Positions 25,001 to 38,100 of a stretch of 64,000 bases of DNA are shown here, one piece after another. Position 1 is the stretch's first letter, and every line of letters begins with the position of its first letter. Under the pieces are notes generated by a model. It made no database searches and had not been told where the DNA came from. It was given only the letters and a program-made list of their open reading frames with translations. A program made the translations under genes and the position numbers. The DNA comes from Lophius americanus (Eukaryota; Chordata; Actinopteri; Lophiiformes; Lophiidae): assembly GCA_037951165.1 (NCBI GenBank), contig JBBDHG010000128.1, positions 172,501 through 236,500 of the forward strand. Direction: 5' to 3'.

Positions 25001-28000
25001 TCAGCTAGCAATAATGATTGTGAATCATTTCACCTTCCGTTGTACAAATGTTACAGACAACAGGTGGAAAGGAGGGGCAATTAGCGAGACAGCCCCAATT
25101 AAGGAATGGTTGAGCAGGTTGGTTTCTCCTCATCCATTCTGGCAGATTCTTTGCTAGCTTTGCAATTTTCCAATTATTTGGCAGCAGAGTATTACATTAA
25201 TAAATGCCCCAAATAAATAAAAAACACAATGAAACATCAAGGGGTTAAGAAAACACATGCAAATGCACAAACACAAGCAAATAAAAAAAAAACCCCATCA
25301 ACCTTTTATTTTTTACAACATATGTGCAGAATTTAGAAAATGTGCCACAAAAGCCAAAATACTAATCAATAAGAAAACTGCAAAAGCCCATTTTCTCCTT
25401 ATTCGTGATCGGATCTCGGTGGCAGCAGGCTGAGAAGGTTTTTTTTCAGAAGTCCCTCTCCTCAGCAACACTCTCTAGCACATCCTGACCAGCACAGATG
25501 AGATATATTGTCCCTCCAGAGAGTTCTGGGTCTACTTCGGGTTTTCCTCCCAGTCTGACGTGCTTGTAGAACCTCCAAAGGGAGGCGTTGCGGTGGCATC
25601 CAGATCAGATACCCAGACCACCTCAACTGGTTCATTTTGATGCAAAGGAGCGGCTCTACTCCAACCTCCCTCCAGATGTCTGAGCTCCTCACTCTTTCTC
25701 TAAGGTTGACTCCAGCCACCCTCTGAAGGAAGCTCATTTCAGCCGCTTATATCTTTGACCTCATTCTTCCACTCACTACCCAGATGTCATGACCGTAGGT
25801 GAGTGTTGGAACGTAGATGGACCGGAAAATTGAGAGCTTAACCTTTCAACTCAGCTCTTTCTTTCTTCACCGCAACAGACCGATACATCACCATCACTGC
25901 TGCTGATGCCGCTCTGAACCGCCTGTCCGTCTCCTGGTCCATTGTTTTTTCCATATATCCAGAACTACACACAAAGATTCTTAAAATGCTTCGCTTCATC
26001 CATGGATGGACGCATGGATGGAACTGCAAAAGTCGCAAAGAATTGTTAGGTTTTATGCTTCCTTTAGAGAGTAGAACTTCTGGGTTGTTTGATCACGTGA
26101 CCTAGAATAAACCCTTACTCAACAATGTGAAACCAACAAACTAAATGTTGCAATGAATATACCATAACTGGTAACTTCATTCAGTTTATCTTCATGTCAT
26201 AAACTGAATGAAGATAAAAATAGAAGATTGAGGAGTTTTCATCCTCGATAAAAAATGACGGTGCGTTCATGCGCCATACTGACGAAGGAAATGTTCGAAG
26301 AGAGTTTTCTGAAGCGAGTTACGTATGACCTCGGGTGCTGTGAGGTCATACGTAAGTTTATTTGTTGTATTTACAATTTTCTTATATCTGTTCTATTATT
26401 TAAATGAATTATGAAATATCTGTCCGAGGGGGTTTATCACCTTTAAGTGTTGGTTGTTAACACTTCCGATGTAACTGGATTTTGCAGTGCTTTTTTCTTA
26501 AAATGTTGTGTCTTTTGCAGCGCGTTTTTTCTGAATTTGTTGTGGCTTTTGCAGCACATTTTTCTTCATGTGTCGAGACTTTTGTATTTCGATTTTCTCA
26601 ATGGGTTTTGTCGTGGCTTTTGCTCCACGTTTTTCTTAATATGTTGAGATGTGGCTTTTGCACTTTTCTTCAAGTGTCGTGGCTTTCGCAGCGCATTTTT
26701 GTTAATGTGCCGTGGCTCCTGCGCCGCATTTTACTTACTGTATTGTGATGTAGCCTTTGCAGCGTGTTTTACTTAATGTGTTGAGATGTGGCTTTTGCAG
26801 TGCGTTCTCCAAACGCTGCACAAGTCTTGTCAAATCGACGAAGATGTTTTTCTCAGTTTGTTTTTGCTTTTTTTAATCTATTTGGGAGTGTTTTGTTGAT
26901 CTGCAGCACGTGTGCCAATTGTCTAAACATGATGCACTCGTTCATTTTCCGAAACGCAACAGGATCGTTTGCAACCTGAGGCGCTTTGGTGCAAAGTGCA
27001 CCGATGGTGGTGCATGCAGAGAGGAGGCTGACCGCCAAAGCGGAAAGAAGGAAGTGATGATTAGTCCCAAAGAAAGTTTGAATTTCAGGATGGAGAAGTT
27101 ATGGTTGAGGATTTGGATACAGTCCAGTATGTTTAGTTGCTCTCAGCATCAAAGACGTCACAGTTTTTGGTCCATATCAGTCCAAATAATGGGAAAAAGG
27201 TCTGACTGGCCCTCCTCAATATTACCTCTGGAGTTCAGGTTCACCTGCTTCAGCAGTCGTTCTCTCTCCCTCTGCTCTTCTCCACCGTCCTCCTCCCTCC
27301 CTCTTTTCACCTCCCCCTCGCCGGTGCCCCCCTTCTCGATTCTCCAGTCTAGTGCCCTCCAATTACCTGCGTGGAGCCACCGGTTTGTTCAGATAAGTGA
27401 GGCGGCAGCGGAGATAGGCCTCCAGTTTTGAATAAAACACACCAAAGCGCTGCGTCGCAGCCCATCGCTCTCACGGGCGTGGACGCTCCCACCCACAGAA
27501 CGCCTCGGCAGGAGGAATCGCGAGGCTGAGCTGGCTTTTATTCACTCACGGCTTCATTAAGAAGCACTCACGTAAATTTAAACGACACAAACACAACCGC
27601 AGTGAGGTCGCCTGGCTAGACTTGGGGAGTAGAGCGAAGTCGTTCATTCCGTTCCCACTCACCTCTCTCTCAGTTCTCCGTGAAACTTTATGGTTCGTTT
27701 ACAATGAAGGCCTGGGAGGGAAAACTTCAGCCGGTGCGTGTTTGAAGAAATAATCCAAATCGCTGGATTACATTTCAGTCAGATTTGATTTGTTCCACAA
27801 AAATCACTTCTTAATCCAACAAAATTATCAATGGTGGACTGTAACTGAGTACATTTACTAAGTACTGTACTTCAGTACAACTTGAGGCACTTGCACTTTA
27901 CTTGAGTATTTCCAATTTATGGTGCGTCATTCTCAGAAGTAAAATATACAGATTTTCTACTTCAAAGTTTCTCTGACAGCTGTAGTGACTAGTTACTTTC

Positions 28001-31000
28001 TACTTTTTCGTTTTTAAATTTTACTTTTTTAATCCAAGTTCATCTTTACAGAAACACATTGCGTTCACAAAAATAAACAAAAATTTCAACCCCCTTATAT
28101 CCTAATTATGAGATCTTTTTCTCAGAATTCCGAGATTTTTTTATGATAAGTACGAGAGTTTTTCTCAAAAATAACCAGATCTTTTTTCCTAATTTCGAGA
28201 TCTTTCCTCATAATCACGATAATTACGATAATTATTAAAGATAATTACGAGATCTTTCCTTATAATTACGCAATTTTTTCTTATAATTACGAGATAAGTG
28301 GGCTTCATTTTTTTCTTGAATATGGTAAACGCAATGCGCAAAAGAAAAAGGTAATTTACTTCAGTGCATTAGTTGGGTGACATATTCTACCCATCTTTCC
28401 CAGTGCTGTAATAAGATGTCCATTAACACATCTATCCACTCCTTCCTAATAGACACAACATGTGACATCCATCGTTTTTTTCAAATTTAATGTTTTAAAA
28501 TAAAAATGGTATATATGCGCTAAAAAATAAATAGCATGGAGTGCTTTATGGCTCTCTTTCCACTAGTTCTGTATGTTTTAGCATGACCAGCAAATATTAT
28601 AATAATTGCTGGAAAGTCACATCTTATAACTGTGCGGATAAAAATAAAACCATGTGCCCAATTTTTCCCACAAAACTCTTTCCCTGTGTGAGATTTGGTA
28701 CATTTACAGATATCTTGCTATTCCTCCTCAGTCATTATATAGAGTCTAGCAGTTTGTAGAAAATTTTACCAACTTTTATTTTCCATATTTAGCTCTAAGA
28801 TGATTTATTTAAAATTAGAGCTGTTTTTTTTTGTTGTATTTGAAACAAGCTTCACCAAACATTTTTTTTAGTTTATGCTAAATTTAGAAATTGTCTTAGG
28901 AATTAAATGAATGAATGAAATAAAATATGCAGATGTTGATTTTTGATACAGTACAAAGGGTTAATGCAGTTATCTAACAACATTGTATGTAACAGTAAAA
29001 CACTGACTAGGGCCATTATACTGCATCATTCGTACTGTAAGTATATTTTGCTGAAAATACTTTGATGCGTTTACATATATGAGGTTGAATGAATACAAAC
29101 TTTTTTTTACTAATAGCGTAGAATAATTTCATTGTGCAGTATCAGTACTTTTACTCAAGTAAAGGTACTGAATGCTTCTCCAGTACTCAGACTGGACTCA
29201 AACTCACGAGGACCTCTTTCACCTTCCTCCTCTTTTTTTCCCCGTGCAGACGTCAGAGCGATGTGACTTCGTGTACGTGAGCGGGAAGGAGACCAGAGGA
29301 AGAAGCAAAGTCACGCTTAATTTCACTTATGGTTTCCTGAGCGCCCAGCTGGAAATGAGCGTCTGGATGCCCCGCCTGCCCTTACAGATTGATGTGGCCG
29401 ACGCCGAGCTCAGCCAGATCAAAGGCTGGAGAGTTCCCGTCACTACGGGTACTAGAAGGTAATGCTGGATCGGCTCTGAGTCCATGTGAGGGAGGAGGGG
29501 GGAGATTATACTTTTGCTAGTTGTGAGACTTTTTAACAACATATATAACCAAGATAGTTAAAAGCAAAGGTGTTGCAAAGTCTTCTTCTTCCTCATCTTC
29601 TTTTTCTTCTTTTTCTTCTTCTACTTCTTCTTCGGGCTCTTCCCACTGCCCATCATCTGTTTTCATCCTATCCTCTGCTCTGCATATTCCTCTGTCACAC
29701 CAACCAACTGGATGTCCTCTCTCACGACTTCCATAAAAGTCTTCTTTGATCTTACCGTCTTTCTCCTGAATGGCAGCATCATCTCCGCTATCCTTCTACC
29801 AGCAGATCCACTATCCCTCCTCTTCCAGTGTCCATACCATCTCCATCTGACCTCTCTGACTTTGTCTCTAAGAAGTCTCACCTGGTTTGTCCCTCTGATG
29901 TCTCCATTCTAATCCTGTCCTTCCTCCTCACTCCTTCAGAACTTCTGAACATCTTCAGCTGTCTCCTGTCTTCTGGTCAGAGCTGCTGTCTCTAAACCAT
30001 CCAGCAGAGCTGCTCTCAAAACCATCTTGGAAACCTTTCCCTCACTCCTGCTGCTACTCTTCTGTCACAGATAACTCCTGAAACCCACCCACTCCACCCT
30101 GCCTGCACTCACTTCTTCATCTCTTTAAAACACAACTCACTGCTCCTAACAGTTGACCCTAAGTACTTAAACTCCTCCACCTTCTCCACCTCGACTCCGT
30201 TGGTCCTGCCTCCTTTTCATTCAGACAATGTCATCCACCAACATCATAGTCCATGGAGACTCCAGCCTGACCTCATCTATTAGCCTGTCCATCACCATAG
30301 CAAACAAGAAGGGTCTCAGAGCCGATCTTTGTTTCAGTCCCATCTCCACTGTTAACCCACTCCAAGGTGGAGGTGGGACTGCACCGAGGATCGGAGTGTA
30401 CTAATATTAAACTGTTCCGTATGAAGTGAGTTGATTCCTACAGAAGTGCATTGCTGTCACACCAGAAAAGAAAACTTTGTTTTTTTTAACACATTTCTCA
30501 CGTATGACAAGATACTTTTCACAATTTAACATGATATTTTTCATATTTTAACACCTTTTATGTTGTGACATTATACTTTTTTCATATGCCATAACATATT
30601 TTTAATGTTTTTTACAATATCATTTTAATGTTGTGACATATGTTTAACATTTTAACATGATACTTTTCACATTTCAACACATTTTTCCCATTTTAACATG
30701 ACACTTTCTCGGTTTAACATGATGTTTTTCACATTTTAACATTGTACCTTTAATGTTATAACATGATATTTTTTATGTGGTTATAAATTGATATTTTTTC
30801 ACTTTTCAACATGATACTTTTCACATTTTCACATGATGCTTTTAATGTTTCGACATATTTTCCATATGCTAAAACATATATTTTACACATTTCATGTTTT
30901 AACATATGTTTAATGTTTATACGTGGTCATTTAAATGTTGTGACGTGATATGTTTCATGTTGTAACAATATATTTTCCCATTTCAACATGATACTTTTCT

Positions 31001-31725
31001 CATTGGCATGATACTTTTCACATTTGAACATAACACTTTTCACATTATTACGTGACATTTTTAGATAATAACGCTATTTTTTCCCCGCGTTATAATATAA
31101 TGATAAATTGGGCTACATGGCTCTTTGAAGTTCTACCTACATTCTTGAGTTCAGACATCGAGAGCCACATGAATGATATTAGGACCTGTATGAGCGACTG
31201 AGATTCTTTTCTCTGTCTGTAAATAGTATTCAGTATATAGTCGGTCACAAAGACATCACATCTGTGTGCATTAGTAGAAAAAGCACTATTGAGTCAACAC
31301 AGTTGCCCTGGAGATAAAGGCTAGTGGAATTTCACTCAATACATACAGTAGAGTCATTATTTCTCACTCAATACTAATGATCATGACCGACTGATGGTCT
31401 GTTAGTTGTCTCCAGGGTGAATTCTCTTTGGGGCGTTCATTTGACCAAACATTCAATACCCAGCTCCAGACACAAACAGATACAAGGTCATAAATATGAA
31501 ATGTCTATACTGATTGTAATTACTACTCTGTGGCTCGGCTCATCATGAAAAAAGGTGCTGTCTTTTTCCCGTTTGGACTGTGCTGCCGTGTTGTGAATGT
31601 GCACATTTGAGGCGGTGAAGCATTTATAATTTTAGCTGAATTAATAGCCCAGGCAGAGTTTGATATTAAACCTTGGTCCTCATAGACAAAACTTTAAAAG
31701 TGGATTCAGTCTAACGCCTACATCA

Positions 31726-31761
<36 letters not shown>

Positions 31762-34700
31762 TAATGCAAATGTATGGATATAATTTGCATATCTTATTTG
31801 TTTGTTCTCTGTATTTGGGTGGCTGCTACACTTTTCATAACAAATATTATAAAAAAAAGTTGTTAAAAAAAAAAAAAGGACTGAGGAAAGAGAAAAGTTT
31901 GGAGTCACGTTTGTTAAATTCCTGCAGCAGCTCAGTTGCATGTTAAGCTCACACCTCAGGCTATATAATAATGATGTTTATTTGGACGTTAGCTCGTGAC
32001 AGTAGCGTTCCGCCCGCAGTATGAAGGCAGATCCACCAGCCCTGCAGCACACCCGTGGTGCAGCACGTGGCGGAGGAAGCTGCGCTCCTGATGATATCGC
32101 CATCAACGCTGAGGGGGTTTTTGAGCAGGGGTTTCTAGCTTAACCTCTCTCATCGTCTCTCACAAACAAGGCAGACAGCTGTGGAATCCTGGCTAAACTA
32201 ACTTCCGCTCATTTAGAAGGGGAAGGTCACTCTGCGTGGGTTTTTACGCCTCTACCTCAGCGTCAACGTTCCCCGCTGCTCGTCTCCTATATTGAGTTTA
32301 TTGCTCTGTCGTACTCGATGTGTATGTACGAACTGCATTACTGTTAATTAGTGACATCTGAAAGTTTAGAATTCATCTTTTTTTTTGCTCACTTAAATAA
32401 ATGCATCCTCATTTGAGGCCTACGGGGAATGAATATTATGGACTTTAACCCTTCAATCTCCTGCTTAACGGTTTTTTTAAGCAAGTTTTGAGTCACTGTT
32501 TATGCCAAAGAGTAAGGCATCCGGGGATTGAGCCTTGGGGGACACCACAGGTCAAAAGGAGGAAGAGGAAGCGTGAATCATGACTATTGAAAAATTCCAA
32601 ATCGATAGGTAGATTTTACTGTACCTAATTATGCAACTTGATACAAAAAAAAAGTCTAATGAGGGCAAGTAGTTTTCTAGAATCCAACTTTGCCAAAAGG
32701 TTGAGGATAATCTGATTAAAATGTATTATTTTCCATAAATGTGACTTATACACACTAAACTTTAACTTTTTACAGTTTAAAAACGTCTTTGACCAAATGA
32801 TTTGTCATTTATGAACAATTTTAGGGTGTCTAAGATTTTAAATGAATAAATGTCAAACATTTATGACATAAATCGTATTTTTTTTTTCTTTCTTGGTGAT
32901 GACATTAAAGGTTGATTTTTTTATCAACTAACTTTCTGCAATAACAACTGCTTCCTGAACTATTCATCTGAACATGTTATACAATAACCTGACTTATTTT
33001 CACCTTCTAATCCTTGTGTATCAGGTCCACGTGGGACAGCGAGGAGGACGAGGAAATGAGGAAGGGCAGGGGATGCATGCTGCAGTACCAGCACTCTACA
33101 CTCAGGGTGCTGACACACTTCATAGCCCAGGACGAATCAGCGGTCTTACCTGACCCGCTGACTGGCGCTGGGCCTGTTGAGTACTTCTTTGGGCCTGACT
33201 GGCAGGTAACGGTGTTAGCAGTTCCAACTGAAGTCTCCTCCTTGTAGCAGGACTTCCAGATTTAAATCGGTGTTTCAAACTTTCAAGTTACAGTAGCTAA
33301 CTTGAAATTGGTTTCTGATTAGGATGAGGTGGTACAATCCTAATCACCTTGCATTTTTTTCACGTTAAGTGGTAATACACCTCTATTACCGTGTTATTAC
33401 ATTAATATTATTGTCACCGAATTGGGCTGGAAACATACTCCATACAGCGCTCAATTCCAGGAAGCAGCAAATAACGCTTGAAGTTAGCAAGTGAAATGTT
33501 AATTTTATATTATTGTGGTAAATTTTTAAAAATGATCTCTATTGTCTTTTGATTGACAGGTGGACGTGACAAATCTTGTACGCAAATCTGTGAAAGTGAC
33601 AGATGCTGATGTTGTCAGGGTGCAGGATGGGGTGGTGCTTCAGGGACGTGCTGTGGGCACTACTGCTGTTCAGGTGAACCGCGTGTGTGTTTGTGTGTGT
33701 GTATCTTGTGTGTGTGTGTGTGTGAGTGGTTTTAGCATTGCTTGCTACAATCATGAATTCCTCCCTGCAGTTTGAATAAGGATTTATGTGTTGCAGGTGC
33801 TGTCCCCTCTGACATCATCGGTCCTGGCTGAGAGGAGCATCAGGGTGGTGGATGACAAAGTGAGTGTGACGGAGTTGGGAGTGCAGTTGGTTTCTGGACT
33901 CTCCCTGTCCCTGCAGCTCAGCCAGGGGAGCAACAGCGCCATTGTTGCCACGGCAACCACCCGGGAGACCATCACACAGCTCAAACAGGTGAGTACTGGA
34001 AAATTGTAACGCGCAAATCCTAAAACCCCAGGGGGCCCGGCTCAGCTGGCCATGACGGTACTTGTCTCTTTTGGTGGATTTTAGTTCTGCAGTTCCTCAT
34101 GCAGTTACTGTGAAGAGTCGTTCACCTGTGGGTGGAAATCATTTGGACGAGTGTCAAACCCCACCACTGAATTATGTTTGTGGTAATAGTAATAAATGAG
34201 ATTTGGCTGTTACATGAGCAGACGGTGGCATGTATTTGCCACAAGGCGATGTGCTGTCTTGGTGTAATTCTGTGTTTCTGTGCCCACATACCCCCTTTGA
34301 CCTACGAGGAACTTTCTCGGGCTCAAAGGCCTCTGGGAAATCGAAAAAGAAAACAACAGTGACCCCGTTGTTTTTTGTGGTCTTGCAGCAAAGACCAGAG
34401 TTCTGCAAAATACATTAACCTACTCTTATTTATCAAAGGTCATCAGGGTTGACAAACTCTTACTGCCTCAAGAAGAGCGATGAACACGATGCTAGTCGGG
34501 GGATAATATGGATTCGCCATCACCGCCGCAGATCCTTACACGATAACTCAAAAAGTGTTTCATGGATTATTCTCAAATTGATTGCCTACATAGACCTCAG
34601 TGTGAGGAAGAGCTGGATTGATTTCGGGAGAGGTGGATTGATTTTTCCTGACACTAGGGGGAGATTTATCTCAAAAAGTTTGCAGGCCATAAAGTCCATC

Positions 34701-35106
34701 TTTTCTATCAAATTTTATGATAATAGTTGATATTTTACCCATCAATACTCTTTTTGGACATAACTTCACATTCATTTTGAGAAGTTTAATCAGTGAGGTT
34801 GCTTGTCCGATGCAACCTTTGTGTCAGAGATGACAGCTTAGACCTGGCTGAGATGTTATTTCCAGTTAAACTGCTTCACAGATCCACCCCTCAGAAACTT
34901 CCTCCCATACAATCTCTGACCAATTCAGGGCCGAAGCTAAAAAAAAAGAAGTTCCTTTTCATGCCCTTATTCATTCTGTAATGGTTTTAAAAAGAAATTG
35001 TTTAAATTTCCAGCCTTTTCAATCTATTTCATATCTGGATTCCAACAGAAGTGGCAAAGGCGAGAGCGAATTTTCATTTTTTAAAGTTTCTTTTCTTTTA
35101 TTTCTC

Positions 35107-35145
<39 letters not shown>

Positions 35146-38100
35146 ATCTTGATGAAAGAAATCAGACATATTCAGGAGGGTGTTGTCTGAAAGTGTGGGC
35201 AATTTGGGTTGAGGATCCAAATAAAAATCCACTTCTGTTAATAGGGTAAATTATGCTCACAGGGCTTTGACTTTGATTTTAGCCAAGGCTTTATTGAATT
35301 AAAGCAGACTGTTGGACTCTGGTGGAGGTGTGTGTGTGTGCCCTACTAAGGGTTATTCTTTTGGAAGAAAAAACTGCTTTAATTGTGTTTTTGTTCACCT
35401 AAAAAGAAGAGACTCTGATTTGCCCCATTGTATCAATTGTGCTCTTCAAATAAAGCGGTGTTGTCCGTTATTCTGTTTGGTGCCTGTGAGGCTGCGACCA
35501 AGAAACTGGAGGCACTCGGTTAAACTAAATAAGAAAACCATTTCGAATATGTTACAACAAAAACACTTCAAGTGAGTCAACACATAGACGTGAGGAGGGA
35601 GTTCATGAGTGAAAATGTGCTACGCGGGTGTCCTGCTGTAAAAGCAGCGATGATAAAAAAGGCACGGGTGCATGAGGCGAAGGGGATCTGAATGCATGCG
35701 GCCCACCAGGACCGGTTGGGCTTCATGCGGCTTAATTTGTCTTCAGTGCTGGAGACAGAAAAGCAGTAGAATCGTGCAGAGACCCCGGAATAATAATACG
35801 TAACTAGGCAGATGCTTTCGTTCCTGACAGCAAGGGTATATACCCCCAAAAAGCCCCCGATCCCCTGCGTTGAACCAGCGATCCCCCTGATTGACTTCCT
35901 GAAGTAAATGTGAAGTCACGTCCCGAAATTATTATTTTTTTTCCCTGAAAAAGTTCCCCCTTATGAGTAAACTATGAACTATTAGAGTAAAATATACTAT
36001 AGTATGGATCTAATTATTCGATTCATATGCATAGAACTGATTTTACCAACACTTCGGAGGTTATGTCCATAAAAAAACAAAAAAATTAACTATTGAAGTG
36101 AAATACGATGTATATTTATTTAGATGCTGTAGATTTCTTTGATTCCATCATACATGCAACAAATTTAGACTGAATCGGACCATCAGGGTCGTTGGGACTG
36201 GAGCCTATGACAGCTGACATTGGAAAAAAGGCGCCGCTCACCCTGGACGACTCACCAGTTCATCACGGAGACGAAACATGGAGACGAACTATGTTCACGC
36301 TCATAGTTTTGAGTTATCGTGTCAACATGAAGGATCGGTGGCGACGGCAGCGGCGGTTCCATAATTTCCCCCGACTTTTCAAATGATCAAATTATGGCTC
36401 AAAAAAATTTGGAGATAAAGCTCCCTTCTAATGTTGGAAACATACAACCCGATTTCCCCAAAATCAATCCAGTTCTTCCTCACACTAAGGTCTGTAATAC
36501 CGAAACATTTCAAAATGATCCATGTAACAGTTTTTGAGTTATCGTGTTCAACATCACCAATCTGCGGCGGACGCCATAATATCCCTGACTGTTAGGGGAT
36601 TGCAGCTTTATTGTGTCGGAAAATGTTCACATGAGTTTGCAGCTATCAAACAAAATCTTCAACAAATAAAAAGTCAGCGTCTTTTCTTTTAGCCCGTTAA
36701 TGTTCGTTCGTTTATCACTGGCCTCACCAGAGCCGAGTTCAATCATACGATTTGCCACGATGTAGAAGAATTTCACTGCAGTGGCCTTAAGGCAGTGATT
36801 GTTCTGTGAATGTGAACCCTTGGAGTTCGCGGCCCGCGCCGTCATCCTTGGTCCGCACGCGTTGTGAGAGAGCGGAAGAGGTGGACAAGTGTGGACGGGC
36901 GATGCACTCGCACATTTAGCCGTGGCAGCTTGCCCATTTAGAGCAGCTGGAGGACACGGCCATGTAATTAGGCGGTTCATAGCCGCTGGAGTGACAGCTG
37001 ACTTTACCTCCACAACCCCGTTAGAACCATCGCTGTCGGTGCCGATGATCAGCCCGTTGTGACTGTGATTGCCAGCTGCTGATGGTCACCTCCGGAAGAT
37101 TCATCAAGCATTCAATACATATGTACCTTAACCCTATAGCCCCCCACCACACACACACACACACACACACATAAACACTGGTCACAAGAGACAAAGGAAG
37201 TAGGTCATTGTGTGAAATTCCTCTGGAGATGAGCCTTTTTGAAGTATTACTTTTTTCTTGTGTGAAAGACTTACTATATATTCCTCTTCATGACTTCAGA
37301 GGACTATAAATCCATTGTACAATGACGCCCCGCTGAGTGTGATCACAAAGACTTTACAGAATGGGGTCCCCTACTGATGGCGAGGGGGAATAAAGATTTT
37401 CCACGTGTGACTTGACGTTCTACTTTTGTTTCCCGCAAAAAGTGGGGGGATAAATGTATGGAGTGGTCCTCGCTGCCAGACGCCGCAGATCTTTTCTTTT
37501 ATGAATCGTTTACAAATATTCTACAACACGTAGACGTCTGTGCGAGGAAGAACTGGATGGATTTTGGGAAAGGAGGGTGGCATATTTCCGACACTAGGGG
37601 GAGCTTCATCTCCAAATGTTTTTACATTATCAACTGTTGGCCTGATTTATTTTATCCATAAGCTGTTAAATGTTTTTAATATTTTACACGCTGCCAAGAG
37701 CCAATCAGAGAGCTGCTAGACTCCCCCTCATTGTTCTATTCTATTCTTTTCTTTTCTTTTCTTTTCTTTTCTTTTCTTTTCTTTTCTTTTCTGTTCTATT
37801 TAGTCCAAATTTGGTGAATATGAATCGCCTTAAGGAGTTCTATCTTGTATATATAATATTTTACTCTAATAATTCACATTTTACCCACTAGGGGGAGCTT
37901 TGACCTAAGTTCCTTACCGTTTGTGCTGATCTATCTTTTTAGTCAGGCTATTAACTCAATTTGAGATATTTATTTTTAAGTTTATTGATCAACTTTTACA
38001 ATGAAGGAATACAATGAGGTCGGTTTGACTGTTTTACTAGTTAGTTTATCATTTCACTATTATTTACTTATTTATTTCTGTTTTCCTTTTAATACTTCAC

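Larger units (their letters stand above)
23025..29249 (+). other. Intron 5
   Basis: 6225 bp, GTAAGT..CCGTGCAG, phase 0. It holds family B, LINE and Tc1 relics, two perfect hairpins, a minisatellite and degenerate AT-rich repeats. 23560-24590 and 26860-27830 are not assigned; the latter includes a C/T-rich block at 27255-27350. Confidence 0.85.
29459..33024 (+). other. Intron 6
   Basis: 3566 bp, GTAATG..TATCAG, phase 2. LINE remnant, AT-rich tandem array, TG microsatellite and a family D copy. 31980-32130 is a G+C-richer unique block with a strong acceptor-like CCGCCCGCAG at 32012-32021; I see no coding exon after it. Confidence 0.85.

Noticed and set aside
26447..26748. Two overlapping plus-strand frames rich in Phe, Leu and Cys
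   Set aside because: They translate the GTGGCTTTTGCAG minisatellite and repeat the same peptide, as expected from tandem DNA.
32012..32130. Strong acceptor-like CCGCCCGCAG followed by a G+C-richer segment, considered as an extra exon in intron 6
   Set aside because: Exon 6 and exon 7 already join in frame at AG|G with uninterrupted family sequence, and no donor with a compatible open frame is evident.
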